Source: Paenibacillus solanacearum
GTDB lineage: Bacteria > Bacillota > Bacilli > Paenibacillales > NBRC-103111
Length of the DNA: 64,000 nucleotides
NCBI RefSeq assembly: GCF_910593845.1
Contig: NZ_CAJVAS010000034.1
Coordinates: 1 to 64,000, forward strand
Reading direction: 5' to 3'
Shown here: piece after piece, positions 33,110 through 42,330 of the stretch
How positions within the stretch are numbered: position 1 is the stretch's first letter
Layout: the number at the start of each line of letters is the position of its first letter
Program-made: the position numbers and the translations under genes
The notes under the pieces: generated by a model
The model's database searches: none
The model's input: only the letters and a program-made list of their open reading frames with translations
What the model was told of the DNA's origin: nothing

Positions 33110-34422
33110 TGGACCGGGATCTCATATCCGAACGGATAAGGGGATGGATCGAAGGGCACAAGGATGAATCCACAACCTTGGCCTCGAATTTGGTCAGAAT
33201 CCCGAGCGTCAATCATCCTCCGAACGGCAATGAATTCGCTTACCAATTGTTTTTTGCCAACCGGCTTCGGTCGATGGGGGCGATCGTGTCTGTCTACGAG
33301 CTGGACAGCGTCCCCGGATTGCGCGAGCATCCTGCGTTCATGAGCGGACGAAACTACGCGAACCGTCCGAATGTGCACGGAATGTTCCCGAGCAAGAGAG
33401 GAGGAAGATCACTCGTTTTCTCCGGTCATGCCGATACGGTATATGAAGGCGTGGAACCTTGGCAGGATGGACCTTTCAATGGAACGATCCGTGACGGCAA
33501 GCTGTTCGGACGCGGTTCGTACGACATGAAGGGCGGCATGGCGGCCGCGCTCGAAGCGGTCAGGTGCCTGAACGAATGCGGCATACCGCTGAACGGAACC
33601 GTGTATATCGAAAGCGTCGTCGACGAGGAGCACGGCGGGGCGAACGGAACGCTGGCCGGGAGGCTCATGGGGATCAACCCGGACATGGCCATCATTCCCG
33701 AACCGACCAATCTCGTGCCGTATTCGGGGCATTTGGGAGGAGGCATTTGGAAAGCGGAGTTTTCCGGGAAAAGCGGAATCGGATTCAATGGAGAAGTGCT
33801 TCTCAGCGCATTGGACGCCACCGTTTCGTTTGCCATGCTGCTGCAAAAATTCAAAAGGCGGCTGAATGAACATGTGGAGCCTCATGCGCTGTGGAGCCAT
33901 ACGGACAGAGGCATCGATGTTGTCGTGCTGTCCATCTTATCGGGCGACACGAAGCGCGAGCTCCAGGAAAAGCTGCCGGCCGACGGCAAGCTGAATTTTT
34001 GGATCGAAGGCTATCCGGGCATGACGGAACGGCAAATTATCGGCATGCTGCAGGAATTTTACGAAAGCGAGCTGCCAAACTTCCCGATTTTGGAAAAATG
34101 CCGCCCTCAGCTTACTCCGCTGATTCGCTATTTGTCTGGGAGTGAGATGGGAGCGGGAGAACAGACGGATCGATTCCTCGATTCCGTCAAACGGGCGGGA
34201 ACGATCGCGCTCGAAAGGGAACCTGCGCCTCCGCAAGGAGCGCCATTCGCCTGCGACGGCTTTATGTTCAACTTATACAGCCCGACGCCTGCACTCGTGC
34301 TCGGCCCGTCCGGGGCGAACGCCCATGCCGCAGACGAGCATATGGATTTGGACAGCTATACTAAGCTGATCCGTTGGTATGCGGAAATAATGGTCGATTG
34401 GTGCGGCGTGGGAGGAGAGTGA
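33109..34422 (+). CDS. M20-family metallohydrolase (ArgE/DapE-like)
   Basis: This protein has 437 residues and starts at GTG 33109. Metal-binding and catalytic residues are visible in SGHADTVYEG, GRGSYDMKGGMAAALEA, VVDEEHGGANG, IPEPTN and GPSGANAHAADEHMD, the five-ligand pattern of dizinc M20 amidohydrolases. It would deacylate an N-acyl amino acid or open a related amide. No signal peptide, so it is cytoplasmic. Overlap with ridA and a 4-nt gap to the next gene indicate one transcript. Confidence 0.87.
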   Translation: MDRDLISERIRGWIEGHKDESTTLASNLVRIPSVNHPPNGNEFAYQLFFANRLRSMGAIVSVYELDSVPGLREHPAFMSGRNYANRPNVHGMFPSKRGGRSLVFSGHADTVYEGVEPWQDGPFNGTIRDGKLFGRGSYDMKGGMAAALEAVRCLNECGIPLNGTVYIESVVDEEHGGANGTLAGRLMGINPDMAIIPEPTNLVPYSGHLGGGIWKAEFSGKSGIGFNGEVLLSALDATVSFAMLLQKFKRRLNEHVEPHALWSHTDRGIDVVVLSILSGDTKRELQEKLPADGKLNFWIEGYPGMTERQIIGMLQEFYESELPNFPILEKCRPQLTPLIRYLSGSEMGAGEQTDRFLDSVKRAGTIALEREPAPPQGAPFACDGFMFNLYSPTPALVLGPSGANAHAADEHMDLDSYTKLIRWYAEIMVDWCGVGGE

Positions 34423-34426
34423 GACT

Positions 34427-35914
34427 GTGGATCATTCGATATCGAATCAACCGAAGAAGGCAATCGGCGTCGTAGGTGTCGTCCACGAGACGAACACGTT
34501 CGCTCCGGGGATGACGGGGATGGATGCATTTATGGACGACTGGATCGTCGGGAAGGACGCGTTTATCGACCGCTATTCGGGTACCAAAACATCAATGGGC
34601 GGCGTCATTGATGCTTCGAAGGAGCTCGGACTGGAACTGCGCCTAGGCTTGTACACTCAAGCGACGCCGAGCGGCATGGTGACCGATGAGGCGTTCGATG
34701 TGATCGCAGACGGTCTTGTGAATTCGGTAGATCGCAGTATTGATGGGTTGGTCGTCATTTTGCACGGCGCGATGGTCGCGGTTTCGTACCGTGACGCAGA
34801 AGGGGAAATATTGCGCAGACTCCGCGCTAAGTTCGGCAGCAGCCTCCCGATGGCGGTGACGCTTGATTTGCACGCCAACGTCAGTCCGACCATGGTCGAC
34901 TTGTCCGATCTGATCGTCGCTTACGACACGTATCCGCACGTGGATATATTTGATCGCGCGGTGGAAGCGGTCCGCCTGCTGAAGCGGCAGCTTGACGGCG
35001 AAATCAAGCCCGTCCACAAGCTGGTCCATACGCGAATGCTTGTCCCTCCACAGGCGATGCTAACGGATTCCGGGGCGATGAAAGAATTGATGGATCTCGC
35101 CTTCGCGCTGGAAAAAGAGCCCGGCGTGCTGAACATTTCGGTGGCCGGAGGATTTCCGTACAGCGATGTCGCGGATGCAGGGATGTCGATCGTCGTGACA
35201 GCGGACCGCGACACGGCATTGGCGGAGCGATGTGCGGAGCGGATGCGGGCGGCGGCTTGGGAGCGCAGGGAACGGTTCATGGTCCGGCAGGCCGAGCCGG
35301 CCGAGGCGGTCGCGATTGCGCTGCAGCATGCGGAAGGCCCTATCGTCCTGACAGAAAGCTCCGACAACGTCGGCGGCGGATCTCCGGCGGATTCGACGCA
35401 TCTGCTACCGTTTTTGCTGGAAGCGCCGAAGACGAGCCTGATGGTCCTTTGCGATCCGGAAGCGGTTCGGCTCGCGGCCAAGCTTGGCATCGGCGCGGAG
35501 CTGCGCTGCGCTGTCGGCGGGAAAACCGACGGATTGCATGGCGAACCGGTCCCCGTAACGGGGACGATCCGCACGTTGTTTGACGGCAATTACACCCATA
35601 TCGGCGCATATATGACCGGCCAGAACGTAAGAATGGGATTGACCGCGGTTGTCCAGTGCGGCAATGTAACCTTGATATTGACGGAAAAACGGGTCGCTCC
35701 GTGGGACCCGGGCCATGTTAGGTCCGTCGGACTGTACCCCGAACAATATCACATCATTGTGGCCAAATCGGCGCTTGCTTGGAAGACGGCGTTCGGAGAC
35801 GTGGCGAAGCTGGCGATCGACGTCGATATTCCCGGATGTTGTTCGGCAAATATGCAGCGATTCCGTTATGAAGCGCTGAACCGGCCAATATACCCGCTCG
35901 ACGCGATTGAATAG
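34427..35914 (+). CDS. MlrC / M81-family metallopeptidase
   Basis: This protein has 495 residues. The N-terminal motif is VVHETNTFAPG. LDLHANVSPTMVD and AYDTYPHVDIFDRA hold the probable zinc ligands, and the conserved C-terminal block includes ESSDNVGGGSPADSTHLL. These are hallmarks of the family named for microcystinase MlrC, which cleaves linear peptides containing unusual beta- or D-amino acids. GTG start with GGGAGGAGAG upstream. Together with the M20 and DSD1 enzymes it suggests breakdown of an atypical amino-acid conjugate. Confidence 0.87.
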   Translation: MDHSISNQPKKAIGVVGVVHETNTFAPGMTGMDAFMDDWIVGKDAFIDRYSGTKTSMGGVIDASKELGLELRLGLYTQATPSGMVTDEAFDVIADGLVNSVDRSIDGLVVILHGAMVAVSYRDAEGEILRRLRAKFGSSLPMAVTLDLHANVSPTMVDLSDLIVAYDTYPHVDIFDRAVEAVRLLKRQLDGEIKPVHKLVHTRMLVPPQAMLTDSGAMKELMDLAFALEKEPGVLNISVAGGFPYSDVADAGMSIVVTADRDTALAERCAERMRAAAWERRERFMVRQAEPAEAVAIALQHAEGPIVLTESSDNVGGGSPADSTHLLPFLLEAPKTSLMVLCDPEAVRLAAKLGIGAELRCAVGGKTDGLHGEPVPVTGTIRTLFDGNYTHIGAYMTGQNVRMGLTAVVQCGNVTLILTEKRVAPWDPGHVRSVGLYPEQYHIIVAKSALAWKTAFGDVAKLAIDVDIPGCCSANMQRFRYEALNRPIYPLDAIE

Positions 35915-35938
35915 CGGACAATAGGAGAGGAGAACGAA

Positions 35939-37276
35939 ATGAGATCCTACGAAAAATCCCGCGGCAAGCTGACGGAGGCGAGACAAGTATTGGCAGGCGG
36001 CGTGGCAAGCACACTCCGCGGCTCGATGAAGCCGACGCCGTTGTACGCCGAATCCGCATCCGGAGTCATCGTCAAGGATATGGACGGCAATCAATATATC
36101 GACTACTTGCTTGCCTACGGCCCGCTGATCTTGGGTCACGCTCACGCCGGCTTCAACGAAAAAGTAAGCCGCGCGATGGCCAAAGGTATTACGTACGGCT
36201 TGCAGCACGACGGGGAAATCGAGTTGGCGCGGCGTTTGACGGAACTATTACCGTGCGCCGACAAAGTCGCGCTCAGCGGATCGGGCACGGAAGCAGTCAT
36301 GCTGGCGCTGAGGCTTTCCCGCGCTTTCACCGGCAAACGCAAAATCGTCCGGTTCCACGGCCATTATCATGGCTGGTCGGATTCGATCTTTACTTCGTTT
36401 CCGAGCCCGGACATGATGCAGACAGCGACGTCCGCCGAGGTGGACAACGTGCCTCCCGGCACGAAAGGGCAGAGCGAGCTGAGCTTGCGGGACGTAATCC
36501 TGCTGCCTTGGAACGATCCGGAAAAGCTGGAATCAACGCTGCGCGCTCACGCCGGCGATATTGCAGCCGTCATCTCCGAGCCGGTCATGTGCAATTCGGG
36601 ATGCATTATGCCCCATCCGGGTTATCTTGAGAAAATGCGTGAATTAACCCGTGAGCTGAACATCGTATTCATTCTCGACGAAGTCATAACAGGCTTCCGA
36701 TTAAGTCCGGGAGGCGCTCATGACCGTTTCGGCATTATGCCCGACTTAGTTACGGTCGGCAAGGCTCTTGGCGGCGGCATCGCGCTTAGCGCCGTAGGAG
36801 GCCGTAAGGACATTCTCGGGCTGATCGATTCGGAGCAGGTCAGCCATCTCGGGACGCTGAACGGCAACGGTGTCGCGATGGCGGCCGGAATGGCAGTGCT
36901 CGACCATTTGACGGAAAACGGCGGTGCCGTGTTTGGCAAGATGGAGCATACCGCAATTCGGTTAGCGAACGGTATCCGCGATCTGTTCGGCAAACACGGC
37001 ATCTCCGGGGTCGTCAACCAGATCGGGCCGGTATTCCATATGATGTTTATTCGCGAAGCCGCAGTGACTCATTTCGATACGTTCCAAAAACGCGATGCGG
37101 CCAAATACGCGAAATTCGCCGAGCTGATGCTGGATGAAGGCGTCCTAGTCCGCCCGAACGGACTGTGGTACATTTCCGCCGTACATGAACCGGAGCATAT
37201 CGAAGCGACGCTAACGGCGATCGACCTCGTATTTTTCCGGCTGAAGGAGGCCGAATCGGATGAGACTATCGGGTAA
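35939..37276 (+). CDS. Class III aminotransferase, glutamate-1-semialdehyde aminomutase-like
   Basis: This protein has 445 residues. PLP motifs are SGSGTEAVMLALRLSRAFTG, FHGHYHGWSD, FILDEVITGFR and VTVGKALGGG with the Schiff-base lysine at 275. It is closest in layout to HemL-like members that act on catabolic substrates. It would transfer or shift an amino group on an operon intermediate. AGGAGAGGAG precedes the ATG. The 3' end overlaps the SDR start by 17 nt. Confidence 0.87.
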   Translation: MRSYEKSRGKLTEARQVLAGGVASTLRGSMKPTPLYAESASGVIVKDMDGNQYIDYLLAYGPLILGHAHAGFNEKVSRAMAKGITYGLQHDGEIELARRLTELLPCADKVALSGSGTEAVMLALRLSRAFTGKRKIVRFHGHYHGWSDSIFTSFPSPDMMQTATSAEVDNVPPGTKGQSELSLRDVILLPWNDPEKLESTLRAHAGDIAAVISEPVMCNSGCIMPHPGYLEKMRELTRELNIVFILDEVITGFRLSPGGAHDRFGIMPDLVTVGKALGGGIALSAVGGRKDILGLIDSEQVSHLGTLNGNGVAMAAGMAVLDHLTENGGAVFGKMEHTAIRLANGIRDLFGKHGISGVVNQIGPVFHMMFIREAAVTHFDTFQKRDAAKYAKFAELMLDEGVLVRPNGLWYISAVHEPEHIEATLTAIDLVFFRLKEAESDETIG

Positions 37277-38018
37277 AGTCGCTATGATTACCGGAGGTTC
37301 GCACGGAATCGGGCAGGCGGTCGCGATCCTGTTCGCACGGGAAGGCGCCAAGGTCGCCCTTTGCGGCAGAGGGAAAGCGGCGCTTGACGAGACGGTGAAA
37401 CAAATCGTGGAAACCGGCGGTGAGGCGTTGGCGTACGAGGCCGATGTGTCCGACAAAGCACAGGTTGACCGTTTTGTCGACGGCGTCGTCGGGCGATGGG
37501 GCCGCATTGATATCGCGGTCAATAACGCCGGTATTTGCGAAATCGCCTCATTCCTGGACATTGCCGAAGAGCAATGGGACCGTCACATGAACATCAACCT
37601 GAAGGGCGCGTTTCTTGCCAGTCAACGTGCCGCCCGTGAAATGGTGCGTCAAGGCGGTGGCGGTTCGATCATCCAAATGTCGAGCGTCAACGGCATCCAA
37701 GCCGAAGCCGGTCAGGCACACTACAATACGACAAAGGGTGGAATGATTAATTTGTCCATGTCGATGGCGCTGGAGCTTGCGGTCCACGGCATTCGCGTCA
37801 ACGCGCTTTGTCCGGGCTTTATCGAGACAAGGCTCACAAAGCCGCTGATCGATAACCCGCCGGCGATCGCCGATTATTTACGAACCGTACCTATGAATCG
37901 GGTCGGACAACCGGAAGAAATCGCATCCGCGGCCTTGTTTCTCGCTTCGGACGAATCGTCCTATATGACCGGCACGTGCATGGTTGTCGACGGAGGCCAG
38001 CTGATCAAGCTGTCGTGA
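37260..38018 (+). CDS. Short-chain dehydrogenase/reductase
   Basis: This protein has 252 residues. The cofactor motif is TGGSHGIG, then NNAG, the catalytic Ser in MSSVNG and Tyr155/Lys159 in YNTTK; the C-terminus YMTGTCMVVDGGQ is typical. Classical SDR of the FabG-like group, NAD(P)-dependent, oxidising a secondary alcohol or reducing a ketone. GGAGG within the end of the aminotransferase gene serves as its ribosome binding site, so translation is coupled. Confidence 0.9.
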   Translation: MRLSGKVAMITGGSHGIGQAVAILFAREGAKVALCGRGKAALDETVKQIVETGGEALAYEADVSDKAQVDRFVDGVVGRWGRIDIAVNNAGICEIASFLDIAEEQWDRHMNINLKGAFLASQRAAREMVRQGGGGSIIQMSSVNGIQAEAGQAHYNTTKGGMINLSMSMALELAVHGIRVNALCPGFIETRLTKPLIDNPPAIADYLRTVPMNRVGQPEEIASAALFLASDESSYMTGTCMVVDGGQLIKLS

Positions 38019-38093
38019 TCCGAGTCATTATTCGGATGACAAATGAGGAATGTACGGCTTATTGCAAGAAATGCGAGCAGGAAAGGAGCAGGC

Positions 38094-38879
38094 ATGAAAG
38101 AAACAGAGAAGCTAACCGCAACCGCTACCGTAAAATCCGCCGACCGGGTGCTCGACATCTTTGAATTATTTGCCGACCGGCACGAGCCGCTTAATTTGTC
38201 GGAGATTTCGCGGCAGCTCGACCTCCCCGCAAGCAGCGCGCACAAGCTGCTGCAAAACTTGCTTGCCCGCGGATACTTGGAAACGGACAAACAAGGGAAA
38301 ACGTTCCGTCTCGGGTACAAGCTGTTCGAAATCGGCAGCAAATATGCCGGGCGGACCGATATGGCCGAGGAATTTCAATATGTTGCGCTAAAAATGGTCG
38401 ACGAGCTGAATGAATCGGTATTCATGACGATCCGTAACGGAGAGATGGCGCTCTATGTGGCGGAAAAACAAAGCACGCACCCGGTTCGTTTCGTATCCCA
38501 CCTCGGCATGCAGCTCCCGCTTCACGCTACGGCGATGGGCAAAGTGCTGCTGAGCGGAATGACGGACGAAGAGATTCACACGCTGTATCCGGACAAACAA
38601 CTTGGCCGTCTTACGGAAACGACCGTTACCGACTTCGGTGAATTGATGGAGCAGATCGGGCGAATCCGCGTCGAGGGCGTGGGATACAGCATGGGCGAAT
38701 CGGTTCATGGCGTCCGCTGTGCAGCCGCTCCGATTTATGGGGCGCCGCACAAAATTACGGCGTCACTCGGCGTTTCGATGCCCGAGGCGAGGTGGGATCC
38801 GAAATTATGGGACCGCATCGTGCAGGCAGTCAGTTTGGGGGCTAAAGAAATCAGCATGAAGCTGTATTACGCCCGATAA
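38094..38879 (+). CDS. IclR-family transcriptional regulator
   Basis: This protein has 261 residues. The winged helix is SADRVLDIFELFADRHEPLNLSEISRQLDLPASSAHKLLQNL. The IclR effector domain includes LPLHATAMGKVLLSGM and GEFMEQ-like GELMEQIGRIR segments. ATG 38094 follows AAAGGAGCAGGC; the in-frame ATG at 38043 lies inside the preceding gap with no ribosome binding site. As the last gene of the operon, it probably represses the promoter at 31448 and responds to a pathway intermediate. Confidence 0.87.
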   Translation: MKETEKLTATATVKSADRVLDIFELFADRHEPLNLSEISRQLDLPASSAHKLLQNLLARGYLETDKQGKTFRLGYKLFEIGSKYAGRTDMAEEFQYVALKMVDELNESVFMTIRNGEMALYVAEKQSTHPVRFVSHLGMQLPLHATAMGKVLLSGMTDEEIHTLYPDKQLGRLTETTVTDFGELMEQIGRIRVEGVGYSMGESVHGVRCAAAPIYGAPHKITASLGVSMPEARWDPKLWDRIVQAVSLGAKEISMKLYYAR

Positions 38880-39027
38880 GCGGCGGTTTTCTGACGAGCC
38901 GAATATTAGCCGCTGAAGCAGGGAGACGACGGGACGGTAAGAATCGAGGACCGAAATAAGGGTGATCGAGAAGCCCGGCCCGCCCGAATTCGCACCCCAA
39001 TAACTTGTTTTGTAAAAGAAATGCTTC

Positions 39028-39081
39028 TCCGAGAGGGCGAAAAAGGAACCTAAAAGGTTCCTTTTTCGCGCCTTCTCGGGG
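39028..39081. terminator. Bidirectional terminator between convergent IclR and AraC genes
   Basis: CGAGAGGGCGAAAAAGGAACC / GGTTCCTTTTTCGCGCCTTCTCGG forms a long stem (one G bulge) with loop TAAAA. A and T runs on the two sides suit termination in both directions. Confidence 0.85.
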
Positions 39082-39089
39082 ATTATGAT

Positions 39090-40001
39090 TTACATTTGGG
39101 CCTTCATCGTCTTCAAATATTCCGAAGGAGTCATGCCCGTCGCTTTTTTGAATTGGCGCGAAAAGTAATGGATGCTCGAATAGCCGAGCTGCTCGGCGAT
39201 TTCCGTCACGTTGCTCGTTTCCTCGCGAATATGCTGCTTCGCCCGCTCGATCCTCAGCCGCCCGACGTACTCTGTAATACCGCAGCCCGTATGCTCACGG
39301 AAAATGGCGCGCAGTTGCGTCTTGCTTAGGGCGAATTCGGCACATAGCCGGTCGAGCGGCGGGTGATCCGACATATGGGCTTCCAAATAATCGACGATCC
39401 GGCGGACAAGTTCCCGATCCCCTTTTTCCTTCGTTATGGAGGACAGCTTGGGCTTCGGCGTCTGTTCCCGATTGTTGCGGATGAGCCGGATCAACAGCGC
39501 CTCCAAATAAATTTTAATCATCTGCTCCGCTCCGAATTCTGGCTTTTCCTTCCGGGTGAGCGGATGCTTCGGTTTTTTGGGCGGATGGGCGTGCGGACCG
39601 ACGATCGGCATCACGAAGAGCTTGTTTCCTTCCTCAATAAGCTGCGAGAGCAGCAGGCGCTCGTCGTTGCCGAGCCGCAGCATTTTATGGGAGAAGAAGC
39701 GCATCGCCGAAGACTGGCAGTCGAATGATATGATGAATATATTCGGCGGCGTTTTCCGGTTGCATCTCAGGCTGTGGAACTCGTTCGGCGTATAGAATAC
39801 CATGTCGCCCTGCTTCAAATGGAACGTGGAGAAGTCGGTCGTAATCTCGACCTCGCCTTTGTCCACGTATAAAAACTCCCAAAAATTATGCTGCTCACCG
39901 AGATAAACGTAATCTTTGTTCAGCTCATTGTAATGGAACGAGTATATTTTATTGATGCTGATTTGTTCCTTCAGCCTGATGTGCCGGTATCTATTGCTCA
40001 C
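39090..40001 (-). CDS. AraC-family transcriptional regulator of the Gfo/Idh operon
   Basis: This protein has 303 residues. An N-terminal cupin-like domain (NFWEFLYVDKGEVEI, HLKQGDMVFYTPNEFHSL) is followed by a C-terminal double helix-turn-helix (PPLDRLCAEFALSKTQLRAIFR, NVTEIAEQLGYSSIHYFSRQFKKATGMTPSEYL). Start at GTG 40001, with AAAGGG 8 nt upstream. It is transcribed divergently from the 40264-45445 operon across a gap holding phased direct repeats, so it is the likely activator of that operon. Confidence 0.87.
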   Translation of the reverse strand: MSNRYRHIRLKEQISINKIYSFHYNELNKDYVYLGEQHNFWEFLYVDKGEVEITTDFSTFHLKQGDMVFYTPNEFHSLRCNRKTPPNIFIISFDCQSSAMRFFSHKMLRLGNDERLLLSQLIEEGNKLFVMPIVGPHAHPPKKPKHPLTRKEKPEFGAEQMIKIYLEALLIRLIRNNREQTPKPKLSSITKEKGDRELVRRIVDYLEAHMSDHPPLDRLCAEFALSKTQLRAIFREHTGCGITEYVGRLRIERAKQHIREETSNVTEIAEQLGYSSIHYFSRQFKKATGMTPSEYLKTMKAQM

Positions 40002-40144
40002 GCTTCTCACCCTTTCGAAAGTTGCGTAACGAACTTTACCGTTTCACCCGCTGCGAGCAGTACGATTTTGTACATATTGTAACATAAAAATGGCTTATAT
40101 AATGGTAGACGTCAATTGAATCCCGGATATCGCATTGCTTCAAT

Positions 40145-40175
40145 AAAGTGCAAATGCTTTGACAAAAGTGCAAAT
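40145..40175. promoter_or_regulatory. AraC-type direct repeats
   Basis: AAAGTGCAAAT occurs at 40145-40155 and 40165-40175, exactly 20 bp apart, the arrangement of AraC-monomer half-sites. The second copy ends 19 bp before the poor -35 region of a promoter with -10 TATGAT (40217-40222), as expected for an activator-dependent promoter. Confidence 0.65.
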
Positions 40176-40230
40176 TTTACGTCGTTTTTGCCAAAGATTT
40201 TATGAAAGAGCACCATTATGATTACAGAAA

Positions 40231-40245
40231 AGCAAACGTTTTCTA
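40231..40245. promoter_or_regulatory. cre-like site (CcpA)
   Basis: Read on the minus strand, TAGAAAACGTTTGCT differs at one position from the cre consensus WTGNAANCGNWNNCW. It lies just downstream of the predicted -10, where CcpA would block transcription of the Gfo/Idh operon during growth on preferred sugars. Confidence 0.55.
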
Positions 40246-40263
40246 CTTTATGGAAGGAGAGGA

Positions 40264-41256
40264 ATGATCTTGAGTAAAATTCGTACGGCGGTAGTCGGCC
40301 TTAACATGGGGCTGGAACACGCACATGCCTACAAGCTGGCAGAGCGTTCGGAGCTTCGCTGGGTCGTCGATCTGGACGAGGAAAGGGCAGCAAAAGTTGC
40401 TGAAGAGCTAGGGTGCAGCTATACGACGGATTGGACCAGCATTCTTGATGACGTTGATGCAGTAAGCCTGTGCACGCCGCATCATCTGCATGCGCCCCAA
40501 GCGCTGCAGGCGATCGCCGCCGGAAAGCATGTGCTGCTCGAGAAGCCGCTCGCGAACTCCGAACAAGACTGTATGAACGTCATCCGGGCCGCGGAAGCGA
40601 AAAACGTAACGCTTATGCTTGCCTTCGTCGTCCGGTTCCTGCCGGCGATTCGGAAGCTGAAGGAGGCGGTAGATAGCGGCCAATACGGCAGGCCGGTCAG
40701 CGCGCAAGGCTGGGTTGAGGCGTATTTAAACCCGGTACCGGGAACGTGGTTTGCAAGCAAAGAGAAGCTCGGCGGCGGCGTATTGTTCAGCCACGGCTGC
40801 CATTACATTGATATTCTGCTTTATTTGCTCGGCGAGCCGGCCCGGGTATCCCACTTCGGGACGCGGGTCGGAACCGAGTGGATGGAAGGGGAAGGTACGT
40901 CGCACGGCATCATCGAATTCAAGAGCGGGGCGCTGGCGCACCTCGTCAGCAGCTGGGGAATGAAATACAAGAAAACGCCGGCGAAGTTCCAACTCCATAT
41001 GACCGAAGGCATGCTCGAGCTGGACAACAGCATGTGGAAGGTGCTAGCCGTTTCCAAGAGCGGGACCGAAACATTGTATGAACGCCCCAAGGAATATCCG
41101 GTTCGCCCCGGGCAAAACGTTTTATTCGAAATCGAGCATTTCCTGGAAAGCATCGCGACCGGGCGGCGGCCGGAAACCGACGGCCACGAAATATTGAAAT
41201 CGCATCGGACGATTTGGGCGATGTACGCTAGCCTTGGCGTTCCCGTCAATCTATAA
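40264..41256 (+). CDS. Gfo/Idh/MocA-family oxidoreductase
   Basis: This protein has 330 residues: an N-terminal Rossmann region (TAVVGLNMGLEHAHAYKL), the conserved EKPLANS motif and a C-terminal beta-sheet domain (GGGVLFSHGCHYIDILLYLLGEP). NAD(P)-dependent oxidation or reduction of a sugar, inositol or amino-sugar is typical. The start could be ATG 40264 or TTG 40270; the TTG has better spacing from AGGAG. First gene of the AraC-controlled operon, 27 nt before a second family member. Confidence 0.87.
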   Translation: MILSKIRTAVVGLNMGLEHAHAYKLAERSELRWVVDLDEERAAKVAEELGCSYTTDWTSILDDVDAVSLCTPHHLHAPQALQAIAAGKHVLLEKPLANSEQDCMNVIRAAEAKNVTLMLAFVVRFLPAIRKLKEAVDSGQYGRPVSAQGWVEAYLNPVPGTWFASKEKLGGGVLFSHGCHYIDILLYLLGEPARVSHFGTRVGTEWMEGEGTSHGIIEFKSGALAHLVSSWGMKYKKTPAKFQLHMTEGMLELDNSMWKVLAVSKSGTETLYERPKEYPVRPGQNVLFEIEHFLESIATGRRPETDGHEILKSHRTIWAMYASLGVPVNL

Positions 41257-41283
41257 AGGAAAGCGAACAGGAGGTTATAATCG

Positions 41284-42330
41284 ATGACGATCAAAGTCGG
41301 CATTATCGGATGCGGTTTGATGGGCTCGCTCCATGCGCGTACGCTGCATGCTTTGCCGGGCGTGCAGGTCGCAGCGGTGCATAACCGCACCCGTGAGAAA
41401 GCGGAGGCGCTGGCCGCCGAAGTGGGAGCGACGGTATTCGATTCGTACGATATGCTGCTAGCTCAAGATTTGGACGCAGTGTGGGTGGCGACTCCCGATC
41501 ATTTGCATGTGGACGCGTCCATTGCCGTGCTTGAATCGGGCAAGCATCTGTTCCTCGAAAAAGCGCTCGCCACCTCGGTGGCCGACGGCGCGAAAATCGT
41601 GGAGGCCGGGGCGAAACGGCCGGAGCTTAAGGCGATGGTCGGTTACCCGCTGCGCTTCGCTCCCGCCTATCTGGCGATGAAAGAAGCCGTTTCGCGCGGC
41701 GACGCCGGCAAGCCGATTCAAGCATGGTCGATGCGTACCCATTTTCTGGATCCCAATCAACAGGTGTATGACAAATACCGAGACCATTACTACGATACGC
41801 CGAGCTGGTACTTCAACGAGGCTGATGCGAAAGGCCCCATATTTTCCCACGGCTCGCACGACTATGATCTGCTGATGTGGATGTGCGGCGAAATCGAATC
41901 GGTATTCGCATACGGCGGCACGTATATGCTTCCGCCAGGTAGCGCCGCCGACGCCTTCACTGTATCGCTGCGTTTTGCAAATGGGGGGATCGGCCAAGTC
42001 AGCACGCCTTGGGTTACCCGCGTAGAGTACGACATCACGGGCGTCGCGACGGAGAAGTTGACCGTCGTGAACAACAACGGACAAGTGCTGGTAAAAGACG
42101 ACAACGGTCCCGAACGGAAAACATCGTTCTCCGATAACGACATGTGGGTTCGGCTGAACGGGCATTTCATCGATTGCATCTGCTATAACAAACAGCCGCT
42201 CATCTCTTTAGAAGACGGATTGCGGGTCATCGCCGTATCCGAGGCGGCTTATCGTTCCTTGAAGGAACGGCGCGAAGTCGCAGTTGACTATTCCGTGCTG
42301 GGCGCGTCGCGGGCTGGAGGCGGGGAATGA
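41284..42330 (+). CDS. Gfo/Idh/MocA-family oxidoreductase
   Basis: This protein has 348 residues: the Rossmann motif is VGIIGCGLMGSLHARTL, FLEKALATSVADG matches the EKP region with Ala replacing Pro, and FSHGSHDYDLLMWMCGE is the active-site His region. It is paralogous to the preceding protein but clearly diverged. Two such enzymes with an isomerase often convert a polyol or sugar through a keto intermediate. AGGAGG precedes the ATG. The stop overlaps the next gene's start. Confidence 0.87.
   Translation: MTIKVGIIGCGLMGSLHARTLHALPGVQVAAVHNRTREKAEALAAEVGATVFDSYDMLLAQDLDAVWVATPDHLHVDASIAVLESGKHLFLEKALATSVADGAKIVEAGAKRPELKAMVGYPLRFAPAYLAMKEAVSRGDAGKPIQAWSMRTHFLDPNQQVYDKYRDHYYDTPSWYFNEADAKGPIFSHGSHDYDLLMWMCGEIESVFAYGGTYMLPPGSAADAFTVSLRFANGGIGQVSTPWVTRVEYDITGVATEKLTVVNNNGQVLVKDDNGPERKTSFSDNDMWVRLNGHFIDCICYNKQPLISLEDGLRVIAVSEAAYRSLKERREVAVDYSVLGASRAGGGE

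Noticed and set aside
40145..40175. CRISPR-like direct repeats
   Set aside because: Only two 11-bp copies with no spacer array. Period and position fit an AraC operator.
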